DNA of 49,051 nt from NCBI GenBank assembly GCA_964653855.1, contig CAZZFV010000012.1, positions 1 through 49,051 of the forward strand. Direction: 5' to 3'. Below the pieces are notes generated by a model. The model did no database searches. It saw nothing but the letters and a program-made list of their open reading frames with translations, and was not told where the DNA came from. Origin of the DNA: RGIG3528 sp964653855. GTDB taxonomy: Bacteria; Bacillota; Clostridia; Lachnospirales; Lachnospiraceae. Below, in pieces: positions 1-7,223 of the stretch (within the stretch, counting starts at the first letter, position 1; every line of letters begins with the position of its first letter). The position numbers were made by a program, and so were the translations under genes.

Positions 1-807
1 GCTGTAAAGCTCCGGGAACATTTTGAGAAGATATTCCGGCGTATGCATGCAATTCTTGTTGTCGTATAGCAGCGTAAATGTCGTATATCCGTATGCGTAT
101 TTTACGAATGCGGCTGTTGCTTCCTTTTCTGTTTCATAATAAATTTCCGTCGCACTCGCGAGATTGACGATCCTGTTTTCGTGGTTTATCGTCTCAAGCA
201 AAGCGTCAACGTCGTCAATATTTGTTTCCGATGTGCTTTCGGAGCCTGTGTCAAGATTACCGCTTGCATCAGTACCTGCGTCCGTACCTTTCACGATTTC
301 CGTGGGTGCGGGTGTTACGGTAGGCGTTACGGTCACTTTATTTGTTATCTTAACCGTAATGGGTGTTGCGGTTGCCTTTACCGCACCCGCAGTCGGTGTG
401 ACTAAAGTATCGTTTTTGCCCTTATCCGTTTTTCCGGTTACGACTTCTGTAACATCCCCGTCCGTAATCTCAAAGCTGTCCGTATAATATTTGCCGCTTA
501 AATACCCCGTTTGGTCTTTTACTTCAACCAAAATCCAGCCGTTTTCGCATATTCCGATTCTGTGAACGACCGTGCCGTTCGGAACGGTTGCGATTTTTTC
601 GAAATCCGTCCCCGCGCCCGAACGCAAATTGACGCTTCCCGTCGTAAGAACGTAGTCGTCGCAATCGGTCATATTTTCCGAAGTGTCAAGTACGACCGTC
701 TCGTTTGTGTCGTCCGTTAAGAGTTCCGTGCCTATGCATCCCGAAAATCCCGAAAGCATAAGTGCCACAAATACAGTGTATACAATTCCCCAAAAAAAAC
801 TTTTCAT
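1..807 (-). CDS. SH3-domain lipoprotein, 5' part only (runs off the window)
   Basis: The first 269 codons of a minus-strand gene are visible; the reading frame is still open at base 1. The start ATG at 807-805 lies behind an AAGGAGCATCATC ribosome site. The product begins with a short positive N-terminus, a hydrophobic stretch and the lipobox FSGC around residues 21-24, so it should be a lipid-anchored exported protein. Residues about 50-95 (VNLRSGAGTDFEKIATVPNG, then GWILVEV and GYLSGKYY) match the bacterial SH3 (SH3b) fold, which commonly binds cell-wall peptide. A Thr/Pro/Val-rich linker follows (about residues 120-165), then a region that reads DALLETINHENRIVNLASAT and is not recognised. 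SH3b lipoproteins usually sit at the wall; the enzymatic domain, if any, is outside the window. It lies 82 bases downstream of the LacI-type gene on the same strand. Confidence 0.8.
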   Translation of the reverse strand, partial: MKSFFWGIVYTVFVALMLSGFSGCIGTELLTDDTNETVVLDTSENMTDCDDYVLTTGSVNLRSGAGTDFEKIATVPNGTVVHRIGICENGWILVEVKDQTGYLSGKYYTDSFEITDGDVTEVVTGKTDKGKNDTLVTPTAGAVKATATPITVKITNKVTVTPTVTPAPTEIVKGTDAGTDASGNLDTGSESTSETNIDDVDALLETINHENRIVNLASATEIYYETEKEATAAFVKYAYGYTTFTLLYDNKNCMHTPEYLLKMFPELYS

Positions 808-889
808 GATGATGCTCCTTTTTCAGACACCATCATAAGCCCGAATTTTGTCGGATTGATGTCATAAAAATGTCATTTTTAAGTCTTTT

Positions 890-1909
890 TTAAGTTGTTT
901 CCCGTTCCTCTATTTTTCCTTCAAACACAATGTGCTCGTGTTCGCCGCCGTCAATCACCTTAAAAAGCGTTTCGCTTGTCGCACGCGCCATTTCCTTTAT
1001 CGGCTGCGCAACCGTTGTGACTGACGGATAACAATACTTTGTGAGATCGATTCCGTCAAATCCTATTATCGCCGCATCTTCCGGAACACGTTTTCCGATT
1101 TCGAGAAGCGCCCTCATCGCCCCCACGGCCATTACGTCCGCTATCGCAAATATCGCATCAAACTTCACGTTTTCGTCGATAAGCTTTTTTGCGGACAGAT
1201 ATCCCGTTTCGTAGGAATATTCACTGTTGCTTTCGGGAAGATAGCGGATAAGTTCTTCACGTACCTTGATTCCCGCTTTTTTTAATGCTTTTTTGTATCC
1301 GTTAAGGCGGAGCATTCCGACTGAGGTATCGTCAGCCGCGCCCGCAAATATCGCAATGTCGCGGTAGCCCTTATTTATCAGGTATTCCGTCGCCTTTTCC
1401 CCTTCTTTTTCGTCGTCAACGGCAACGGAAGAATAATCGTTTTCGTTTACGCCTTTAATCGGTGCGCCGATTGTGGAAACAACATAAGGAACCGTAAGGC
1501 GGTCAAGCTTTTTCCCCGTTCTTGTCGCAATACCGCCGAGAAACACGATTCCGCAAAGTCTCTTTTCCTTTGTGAGCACAAGCGCAACGTCCGCCTCGTC
1601 CTCTGCAGGATCGACATGACGCAGCACCATCGTATAGCCGTGTGCAATTATGTCTTCTTCCATTATTTTTATCATAACGTTAAAGAAGGGGTTCGTCATT
1701 CCCTTCACAAGCACGGCAATCGCTTTGCCGAGCGTACGCTTTAGGTTTCTCGCACTGTTGTTCGGCACAAAGCCGAGCTCATCTATTTTTTGAAGCACAA
1801 GCAATTTTGTCTCTTCGTTAATGTTGGGATGATCGTTTATCGCCCTCGAGACCGTGCTCACTCCCACACCGCAGGCCTTTGCCACATCTTTTATCGTTAT
1901 CTGTTCCAT
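890..1909 (-). CDS. LacI/GalR-family transcriptional regulator
   Basis: 339 residues, the normal length of the family. Residues 4-50 form the LacI helix-turn-helix and hinge region: TIKDVAKACGVGVSTVSRAI followed by NEETKLLVLQKIDELGFVPN. The rest is a periplasmic-binding-protein-like ligand domain (residues about 60-330), with typical segments such as IGFDGIDL and YPSVTTVAQP near the end. It should bind a small ligand, usually a sugar or nucleoside, and control operon promoters; the ligand cannot be told from sequence and no sugar genes adjoin it. The SH3 lipoprotein gene follows on the same strand. A 36-bp perfect palindrome at 2006-2041, about 100 bases upstream of the start, has the central AACGTT of LacI-family operators, which suggests autoregulation. 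Confidence 0.9.
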   Translation of the reverse strand: MEQITIKDVAKACGVGVSTVSRAINDHPNINEETKLLVLQKIDELGFVPNNSARNLKRTLGKAIAVLVKGMTNPFFNVMIKIMEEDIIAHGYTMVLRHVDPAEDEADVALVLTKEKRLCGIVFLGGIATRTGKKLDRLTVPYVVSTIGAPIKGVNENDYSSVAVDDEKEGEKATEYLINKGYRDIAIFAGAADDTSVGMLRLNGYKKALKKAGIKVREELIRYLPESNSEYSYETGYLSAKKLIDENVKFDAIFAIADVMAVGAMRALLEIGKRVPEDAAIIGFDGIDLTKYCYPSVTTVAQPIKEMARATSETLFKVIDGGEHEHIVFEGKIEERETT

Positions 1910-2005
1910 AATATCCCCGCTTTTTATACAAGTAACCGGTTGTTCGGCTTAGAGAAATTTTGTAGCCAAACAATTTTTTAAAACAAACCGGTTTTCAGCC
2001 AAACA

Positions 2006-2041
2006 AAAATGGTTATTGGTAACGTTACCAATAACCATTTT
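2006..2041. promoter_or_regulatory. 36-bp perfect palindrome, probable LacI-family operator
   Basis: Both 18-base arms match without error around a centre between 2023 and 2024. The core TTGGTAACGTTACCAA fits the symmetric CG-centred operators bound by LacI-family proteins. Shorter CG-centred palindromes lie nearer the gene: AACCGGTT at 1934-1941 and AAACCGGTTT at 1985-1994. The site lies in the 200-base gap between the regulator start and the upstream methyltransferase stop. It has no T-run on either side beyond its own arms, so a terminator role is less likely but not excluded. Confidence 0.65.
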
Positions 2042-2109
2042 ATCACTTTTCACAATCAATGCAATAAATATTGACAAAAGATACATTTAAGAACAAGCAT
2101 CTTTAATAT

Positions 2110-2868
2110 TTATCGATTTCTCTTTATTTCATACATCATAAGCGCCGCGGCAACGGACGCATTTAAGCTTTCCGATCGTCCCGACATCGGAATGATTATT
2201 TTTTCTTTTGAAAGGGAAACAAGTCTTTCCGTGAGCCCGTTTCCTTCGTTTCCTATAAATACGGCGCACTTCCCCGCGTAATCCGCATGCGTATAATCTT
2301 TTTTTGCCTTAAGGCTTGTCGCGATCGTGTTAAAAGACATATTGTTTAATTTATCCGTAAACTCATATATGTCAGTGACCGTAAATATGGGCATTCTGAA
2401 TATCGATCCCATCGTCGAACGCACGACTTTGGGATTATATACGTCAACCGTGTCGGAAGACATAACTATCATGTCTATCCCCGCTGCCTCCGCGGTTCTC
2501 ACAATAGTTCCCATATTTCCGGGATCCTGCAGCGCCTCAAGCACAACAATGCTCATTGCCTTATTTAAACACTCGTCAAAATCGAAACGCGGCATGTTTA
2601 CAAGTGCAATCACGCCCTGCGGTGTGACGGTTTCCGCGATTTTGTCAAAAACTTCGTCCGTCACGCACTCATACTCACACTCATATTCACCGTGTTCCCT
2701 AAAAAAGCTTTCCGAAAAAAACGCTTTTTTTATGAGTCCGAGTGAAAGCGCTTCTTCAAACATCTTTCTTCCTTCGACGACGAAAAGATTTTGTTCTTTA
2801 CGTTCCTTGGATTTTTTTAAAAGAAGCGCGATATTCTTTAATTGTGCATTCTTTTCGGCAGTGATCAT
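2110..2868 (-). CDS. SpoU/TrmH-family RNA 2'-O-methyltransferase
   Basis: 252 residues, usual for the RlmB/YsgA-type group. An N-terminal substrate-binding part (residues 1-90, with FVVEGRKMFEEAL) precedes the knotted SPOUT catalytic domain. The three signature motifs are present: LEALQDPGNMGTIVRTAEAA (motif 1, about residue 109), GNEGNGL (motif 2) and IPMSGRSESLNASVAAAL (motif 3). It should use S-adenosylmethionine to methylate a ribose in rRNA or tRNA. The start ATG follows the prfA stop by three bases, so it is the last gene of the DUF1385-prmC-prfA operon. Which RNA position it modifies cannot be told from the sequence. Confidence 0.9.
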   Translation of the reverse strand: MITAEKNAQLKNIALLLKKSKERKEQNLFVVEGRKMFEEALSLGLIKKAFFSESFFREHGEYECEYECVTDEVFDKIAETVTPQGVIALVNMPRFDFDECLNKAMSIVVLEALQDPGNMGTIVRTAEAAGIDMIVMSSDTVDVYNPKVVRSTMGSIFRMPIFTVTDIYEFTDKLNNMSFNTIATSLKAKKDYTHADYAGKCAVFIGNEGNGLTERLVSLSKEKIIIPMSGRSESLNASVAAALMMYEIKRNR

Positions 2869-2871
2869 GTG

Positions 2872-3948
2872 TTACTGTTCTCCCGCCATATCGGCAAGAC
2901 GCGCCGCCTGATCGGCGGCCGTGAGTGCATCGATAAACTCGTCTATATGTCCGTTCATGACATCGTCAAGATTGTAAGACGTGTAATGTATGCGGTGATC
3001 CGTGCAGCGCCCTTGCGGGAAATTATACGTTCTTACCTTTTCGGAACGGTCTCCCGTACCTACCTGACTCTTTCTTTCGGCCGCTTCCCTGTCATGCGCT
3101 TTTTCAAGCTCAAGTTCGTAGAGTTTTGCGCGCAAAACGCGTAACGCCTTATCCCTGTTTTTAAGCTGTGACTTTTCGTCCTGACACGAAATAACTATTC
3201 CCGTAGGATAATGCGTAAGTCTTACCGCCGAGTCCGTTGTGTTGACACACTGTCCGCCGTTTCCCGACGATCTGAACACGTCTATACGATAATCCTTCGG
3301 ATCGATTTTTACGTCAACCTCTTCGGCTTCGGGCATAATCGCAACCGTTGCCGTCGATGTGTGAATTCTTCCGCCGCTTTCCGTAACCGGAACACGCTGC
3401 ACGCGGTGAACTCCGCTTTCGTATTTTAGCTTCGAATAAACCCTGTTTCCGCTCAGCATAAACACACATTCCTTTATGCCGCCGATTTCGGATTCGTTGA
3501 TGTTCACAAGTTCCGTTTTCCAATGCATCGATTCCGCATATTTTGTATAAAGCCTGTAAAGCTCGGCAGCAAAGAGAGCCGCTTCTTCTCCGCCGGCGCC
3601 TGCTCTTATTTCGACGCAAACGTTCTTTTCGTCGTTGGGGTCTTTGGGAAGGAGCAAAATCTTTAACTCTTTTTCAAGTTCCGAAACCTTTTCCTTTGAC
3701 GCAGAAAGTTCTTCCTTCGCAAGCTCTCTCATCTCGTCATCCGACTCCGTATCGAGAATTTCAAGCGAATCCTCGATATTTTGTTTTTGCTTTTTGTATT
3801 CGCGATAAGTTTCGACAAGTTCGCTCAAATCCGACGATTCCTTCATGAGCTTTTTAAATCTCGCCTGGTCCGTCACAACGCTTCCGTCGGAGAGCTCGTT
3901 TTGTATTTCTTCATATCGCTTTACAAGTTCTTCAAGTTTATCAAACAT
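2872..3948 (-). CDS. prfA: Peptide chain release factor 1
   Basis: 358 residues, the standard RF1 length. The GGQ motif that triggers peptidyl-tRNA hydrolysis is in RSSGNGGQCVNTTDSAVR (about residue 229), and the stop-codon-reading tripeptide is PVT in RVQRVPVTE, the PxT form typical of RF1 rather than the SPF of RF2. It should therefore recognise UAA and UAG. The residue after GGQ is Cys where many RF1 proteins have His; this is a tolerated position. The ATG starts directly after the prmC TAG stop (zero gap). PrmC methylates the Gln of GGQ, so enzyme and substrate are co-transcribed. Confidence 0.97.
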   Translation of the reverse strand: MFDKLEELVKRYEEIQNELSDGSVVTDQARFKKLMKESSDLSELVETYREYKKQKQNIEDSLEILDTESDDEMRELAKEELSASKEKVSELEKELKILLLPKDPNDEKNVCVEIRAGAGGEEAALFAAELYRLYTKYAESMHWKTELVNINESEIGGIKECVFMLSGNRVYSKLKYESGVHRVQRVPVTESGGRIHTSTATVAIMPEAEEVDVKIDPKDYRIDVFRSSGNGGQCVNTTDSAVRLTHYPTGIVISCQDEKSQLKNRDKALRVLRAKLYELELEKAHDREAAERKSQVGTGDRSEKVRTYNFPQGRCTDHRIHYTSYNLDDVMNGHIDEFIDALTAADQAARLADMAGEQ

Positions 3949-4806
3949 CTAATTTCCTTTCCGTCCCGTCACAACGCGGTCAAGTCCCGCATAATCCTTA
4001 AAAATACGGATATTTGTGTATCCGTATCTTTTCATGATTTCAGAAACGTCTTTTCCTTCGTCATATCCTGTTTCATACGCAAGAAGTCCGTTTTGCTTTA
4101 AATGTTTTCCGGCTTCTTCCGTAATTTTTTTATAAAACCATAACCCGTCCGAATGCCCCGAAAGTGCGGCAATCGGCTCGTAATTTTTGACGCTCACGTC
4201 AAGCTTTTTTATGTCTTCGTCCTTAATATAAGGCGGATTCGACACTATTATGTCAAATTCGTACGATTCATATTTTGTGCCTGTAAGTGCATTAAACAAG
4301 TCACCCGCAAAAAAATGGGTTTTATCCGCCACACCGTTATATTCCGCGTTCTTTTTTGCAAGCTCCACCACGCCTTCCGAAATATCCGAGCCGACACCGG
4401 TCACACTTTCCGAAAGCGCGCAAAGAGAAATCAATATGCATCCCGTGCCCGTACACATGTCAAGTACGGTTTTGTTTTTTGCTTCCTTTAACACAATCTC
4501 CGTAAGCACTTCCGTGTCAAAACGCGGAATAAGCGTATCGGGGCTCACAAAAAAATCAAGTCCGCAAAAATTCTGTTTCCCCGTAATATATTGCACGGGG
4601 CAGCCGTCCGCTCTTTTTCTTACGTCATCAAAAAGCTTATTTATAAGCTCTTCATTCGTTATTTCGTCTTCCGCATGCATAAAGTATTCGGAGCGCGAAA
4701 GCCCACACCTTTCCGAAAATAAAATCCATGCGTCGGAAGATGCGTCCGAAATTCCCGCATCGCACAATATTTTTGTGGCCGAATTCAACAATTCACGATA
4801 AGTCAT
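3949..4806 (-). CDS. prmC: Release factor glutamine N5-methyltransferase
   Basis: 285 residues. An N-terminal helical domain (about 1-85) is followed by a Rossmann-type methyltransferase domain. The SAM-binding segment is VLDMCTGTGCILISL, and the catalytic NPPY motif is in IIVSNPPYIKDEDI (around residue 195). It transfers a methyl group from SAM to the Gln of the GGQ motif in release factors and so raises termination efficiency. It sits between the DUF1385 gene (one-base gap) and prfA (zero gap), the usual Clostridia order. The ribosome site is weak and A-rich, so translational coupling with the upstream gene is likely. Confidence 0.96.
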   Translation of the reverse strand: MTYRELLNSATKILCDAGISDASSDAWILFSERCGLSRSEYFMHAEDEITNEELINKLFDDVRKRADGCPVQYITGKQNFCGLDFFVSPDTLIPRFDTEVLTEIVLKEAKNKTVLDMCTGTGCILISLCALSESVTGVGSDISEGVVELAKKNAEYNGVADKTHFFAGDLFNALTGTKYESYEFDIIVSNPPYIKDEDIKKLDVSVKNYEPIAALSGHSDGLWFYKKITEEAGKHLKQNGLLAYETGYDEGKDVSEIMKRYGYTNIRIFKDYAGLDRVVTGRKGN

Positions 4807-4807
4807 A

Positions 4808-6685
4808 TTACTTCTTTTTGTTCTTTTTTCCCGAACGGCTTTGATTTGTGCCTGCCGTCGTTTTCTTTTCCGTTACCGCTTTTTTTGTTACGATTTCTTT
4901 TGTTACGGTTTCTTCCGCCATAATTTCATCGGCTGTGATTTCATTCGTCATGATTTCGTCAGCTGCAATTTCATCCGCTGCAATTTCTTCCGCTACGGTT
5001 TCTCTTGCCATGATTCCGGTATTTATGGCATTTTCGATAATTACGGCTTCTTTACGAATTTCCGAATCGATTTCGGAATCAAATCCCGAATTTATTTCGG
5101 AACCCGCTCCCGATTTAATTTCCGTATATTTCTCGTCATCACTTATTTCGATAACCGTTTTGGGACCCGTATACACAAACATTTTGTCAAGTGCCGCAAG
5201 GACGTCATCCGCTTCCTGTTCGCTCACGGGCGCAACGAAGCGTTTTTCTTCCGCCTGCGCCGCGGGATCCACAAAAATTCTCTTTTTCGTTTCCTTACTT
5301 CCCGTAAACTTTATGTCAAAGAAATCGGATATATCGATTTCAAGCGGCTTAAATGCCTCTTCGGAAATCGGTGCGGTCTTGTGCTCAGGCTTAACTTCCG
5401 ATTTGATTTCGTCATTTTTATGATCGTTCACACGGTCATTTATACGATCATTTTTACGGTCGTTTTCTTTTTTGTTTGTTTTTTCGGTGCTTACGCTTTT
5501 TACGGCATTTGTATAAGAATCGTTGTTCTTCTTTATATTGCCTGATTTTACGTTTTCGGACTTTGTGTTTACGTTATCCTTTGCCGTTTTCTTTGTGTTT
5601 CCGGCATTTACACCCGATGTTTTATTTACTTTACCCGAATTTTTCTTTGCGGAATCTTTTTTTTCGTTCAAAATCGACTTCGGATAATTTTCGGAATTCG
5701 AATCGTTCTTTTTGTTTTCGTGATTTTGTTCTGCCGTTCTGTTGGCACGCGTCTCGTTTTTGATTTTGTTTACGAAAGGCTCCCAGTCAAACACAGCCTC
5801 AACGGCCGCAATGCCGACTTCTATCATCTTGTCGTCGGGCTCCTTTGTCGTGAGCCCCTGCATAAGAAGTCCGGGCTTTGAAAGAATATTTACGATTACA
5901 TTGTCGGTGTTGCCCGCAAGTCTCGTAAACTCGTAGGAAATCCCCGCAATAACGGGAATTGCGGCAATTCTGAGCAAAAACTTTACAAGAACGTCGTCAA
6001 CATCGATAAACATAAATATGATGATGCTTATAATCATCACATTTAACATAAAACTTGTGCCGCAGCGCTTGTGTTCCTTGCTTTGACGGCGCACGTTGTC
6101 AACGGTTAAACTTCTTCCGTGCTCAATGCAATTTATGCACTTATGCTCCGCTCCGTGATACATGAACATTCTCTTGATGTCTTGCATTTGCGAAATCAAA
6201 AGAATATAAATCACAAATATAAACACTCTCGAAAAGCCTTCTATGAGCGATACGACAAAGCCCGAATGAGCAAAGTTTAAGTATGGCGCAATAAAGCTTG
6301 AAATAAGCATCGGAACAATCACAAAAATAACCATCGCAAGCAACACCGAAAAAATAATCGTGATAGTGTTTATGATGCTGTCCGCATGTCCTTTGGACAC
6401 TTCGTTGAGTCGCTTTTCAAATTTGCTTTCCGGTTCTTCTTCATCCACAAAATTTGCTGAATAAGACAATGTTCCCATTCCTATTTTGAGCGAATCGATA
6501 AAAGCAACAACGCCTCTCACAAGGGGAAGGCGCAAAAACGCGTTTCTTGCAGCGGGATCGGCGCACTTATGTACGCTTACGTCTATTTCCCCGTTCGGTT
6601 TGCGAACGGCAACGGCATAACGCCCGCGATTTCTCATCATTACGCCTTCTATAACGGCCTGACCGCCTATTCCGGATGATTTCAT
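4808..6685 (-). CDS. DUF1385 membrane protein with very long low-complexity tail
   Basis: 625 residues, about twice the family's usual length. Residues 1-310 are a DUF1385 (YqhQ-like) protein: the opening SGIGGQAVIEGVMMRNRGR, several membrane segments (about 95-180 and 205-250), and the central FMYHGAEHKCINCIEHG. The family sits beside prmC/prfA in many Clostridia, but its function is unknown. Residues 310-625 are not conserved: a Lys/Asn/Ser-rich stretch with near-repeats NDRKNDRINDRVNDHKND (about 415-435), a short segment around PLEIDISDFFDIKF, and an acidic run of five-residue units (AADEI, MTNEI, TADEI, MAEET, VTKEI) before a basic end. The tail is probably disordered. The start ATG has a strong GGAGG site eight bases upstream. 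Confidence 0.88.
   Translation of the reverse strand: MKSSGIGGQAVIEGVMMRNRGRYAVAVRKPNGEIDVSVHKCADPAARNAFLRLPLVRGVVAFIDSLKIGMGTLSYSANFVDEEEPESKFEKRLNEVSKGHADSIINTITIIFSVLLAMVIFVIVPMLISSFIAPYLNFAHSGFVVSLIEGFSRVFIFVIYILLISQMQDIKRMFMYHGAEHKCINCIEHGRSLTVDNVRRQSKEHKRCGTSFMLNVMIISIIIFMFIDVDDVLVKFLLRIAAIPVIAGISYEFTRLAGNTDNVIVNILSKPGLLMQGLTTKEPDDKMIEVGIAAVEAVFDWEPFVNKIKNETRANRTAEQNHENKKNDSNSENYPKSILNEKKDSAKKNSGKVNKTSGVNAGNTKKTAKDNVNTKSENVKSGNIKKNNDSYTNAVKSVSTEKTNKKENDRKNDRINDRVNDHKNDEIKSEVKPEHKTAPISEEAFKPLEIDISDFFDIKFTGSKETKKRIFVDPAAQAEEKRFVAPVSEQEADDVLAALDKMFVYTGPKTVIEISDDEKYTEIKSGAGSEINSGFDSEIDSEIRKEAVIIENAINTGIMARETVAEEIAADEIAADEIMTNEITADEIMAEETVTKEIVTKKAVTEKKTTAGTNQSRSGKKNKKK
4880..5010. repeat. 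Imperfect 15-bp tandem repeats in the DUF1385 gene tail
   Basis: On the minus strand this stretch encodes consecutive five-residue units of the type (A/T/V)-(A/T/E)-(D/N/E/K)-E-(I/T), about nine in a row. The 15-base units differ at several positions, so they are old or under amino-acid selection rather than recent copies. A second short repeat run, encoding NDR/NDH units, lies near 5415-5465. Confidence 0.7.
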
Positions 6686-6740
6686 ATTCCCTCCGATTAT
6701 CTATGTAAAATGTGTATAACAACACACTGTTTCTTAATAA

Positions 6741-6780
6741 CACAAAACGGGCTGAGACTATCGAAAATAATCCCAACCCG
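6741..6780 (-). terminator. Intrinsic terminator of rpmE
   Basis: Read on the minus strand, an 11-pair stem with G-U pairs (arms 6770-6780 and 6748-6758, starting CGGGTTGGG) is followed by TTTTGTGTTATT. It lies just after the rpmE stop, so rpmE is ended here and the DUF1385-prmC-prfA genes downstream need their own promoter or read-through. Confidence 0.7.
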
Positions 6781-6798
6781 ATCTTCGTGATTTAAAAC

Positions 6799-6999
6799 CT
6801 ATGACAAGCCATACTTACGGTTGAACTTCTCGATAGCGCCGCGAGCAGCAAATGCCTTTTGCTGACCTGTGTAGAACGGATGGCACTTTGAGCAGACTTC
6901 AACGTGAATATCGCCCTTTGTGGAACGGGTCTCAAATGTGTTACCGCAGTTGCATGTAACATGAGAAACCACATACTTCGGCTGAATACTCTCTTTCAT
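6799..6999 (-). CDS. rpmE: 50S ribosomal protein L31 (zinc-binding form)
   Basis: 66 residues, full length. The four-cysteine zinc site of the C+ paralogue is intact: CNC at residues 16-18 and CSKC at 37-40, followed by HPFYTGQQK, the family signature. The end EKFNRKYGL is also typical. L31 bridges the two ribosomal subunits. Zinc-dependent L31 is usually paired in genomes with a zinc-free copy elsewhere; none is in this window. A clear GAAAGGAGAAAAT ribosome site precedes the ATG. The gene has its own promoter, leader hairpin and terminator, so it is transcribed separately from the neighbouring genes. Confidence 0.97.
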   Translation of the reverse strand: MKESIQPKYVVSHVTCNCGNTFETRSTKGDIHVEVCSKCHPFYTGQQKAFAARGAIEKFNRKYGLS

Positions 7000-7021
7000 G
7001 ATTTTCTCCTTTCAATCCCGG

Positions 7022-7043
7022 GTTCTGAGATTTGGCTCAGAAC
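7022..7043 (-). promoter_or_regulatory. Leader hairpin before rpmE, candidate L31 leader
   Basis: A perfect 8-bp stem (GTTCTGAG / CTCAGAAC) with a six-base loop lies in the roughly 60-base leader between the rpmE -10 box and its ribosome site. Ribosomal protein leaders for L31 have been predicted in Firmicutes, so feedback control is possible; the match to that motif was not tested. Confidence 0.45.
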
Positions 7044-7068
7044 TTCTGTTTATATCAATAGCTTGGAA

Positions 7069-7097
7069 ATTATACCACCCGTTTTTTTATTTTGCAA
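7069..7097 (-). promoter_or_regulatory. Sigma-A-type promoter of rpmE
   Basis: On the minus strand TTGCAA (7097-7092), a 17-base spacer and a consensus TATAAT (7074-7069) preceded by TGG (extended -10) give one of the best promoters in the window. Transcription would begin near 7062, about 60 bases before the rpmE start. Confidence 0.8.
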
Positions 7098-7149
7098 GAG
7101 ATTTTTTTAATATCAAAATATCCGTCGCAAATAACTTTGCATCAAAAGC

Positions 7150-7214
7150 AGAACCTTTTGAACCTTGACGATACACGGATTGCTTGCGTAGCACAAGCAC
7201 TCTCGCAATCCGTG
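7150..7214. repeat. Palindromic dispersed repeat, copy 1
   Basis: Contains AACCTTTTGAACCTTG followed by a hairpin with 10-bp arms CACGGATTGC (7174-7183) and GCAATCCGTG (7205-7214). The hairpin strand GATACACGGATTGCTTGCGT recurs at 36401-36420 and the AACCTTTTGAACCTTG part recurs at 31129-31146. It sits directly after the rho stop codon, in the space before the rpmE promoter. Confidence 0.7.
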
Positions 7215-7223
7215 CCACATTCA

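Noticed and set aside
4841..5545. Plus-strand open frames opposite the DUF1385 tail
   Set aside because: They mirror the low-complexity tail (Phe/Tyr/Ile-rich or Ser/Ile-rich) and lie inside a well-supported minus-strand gene.
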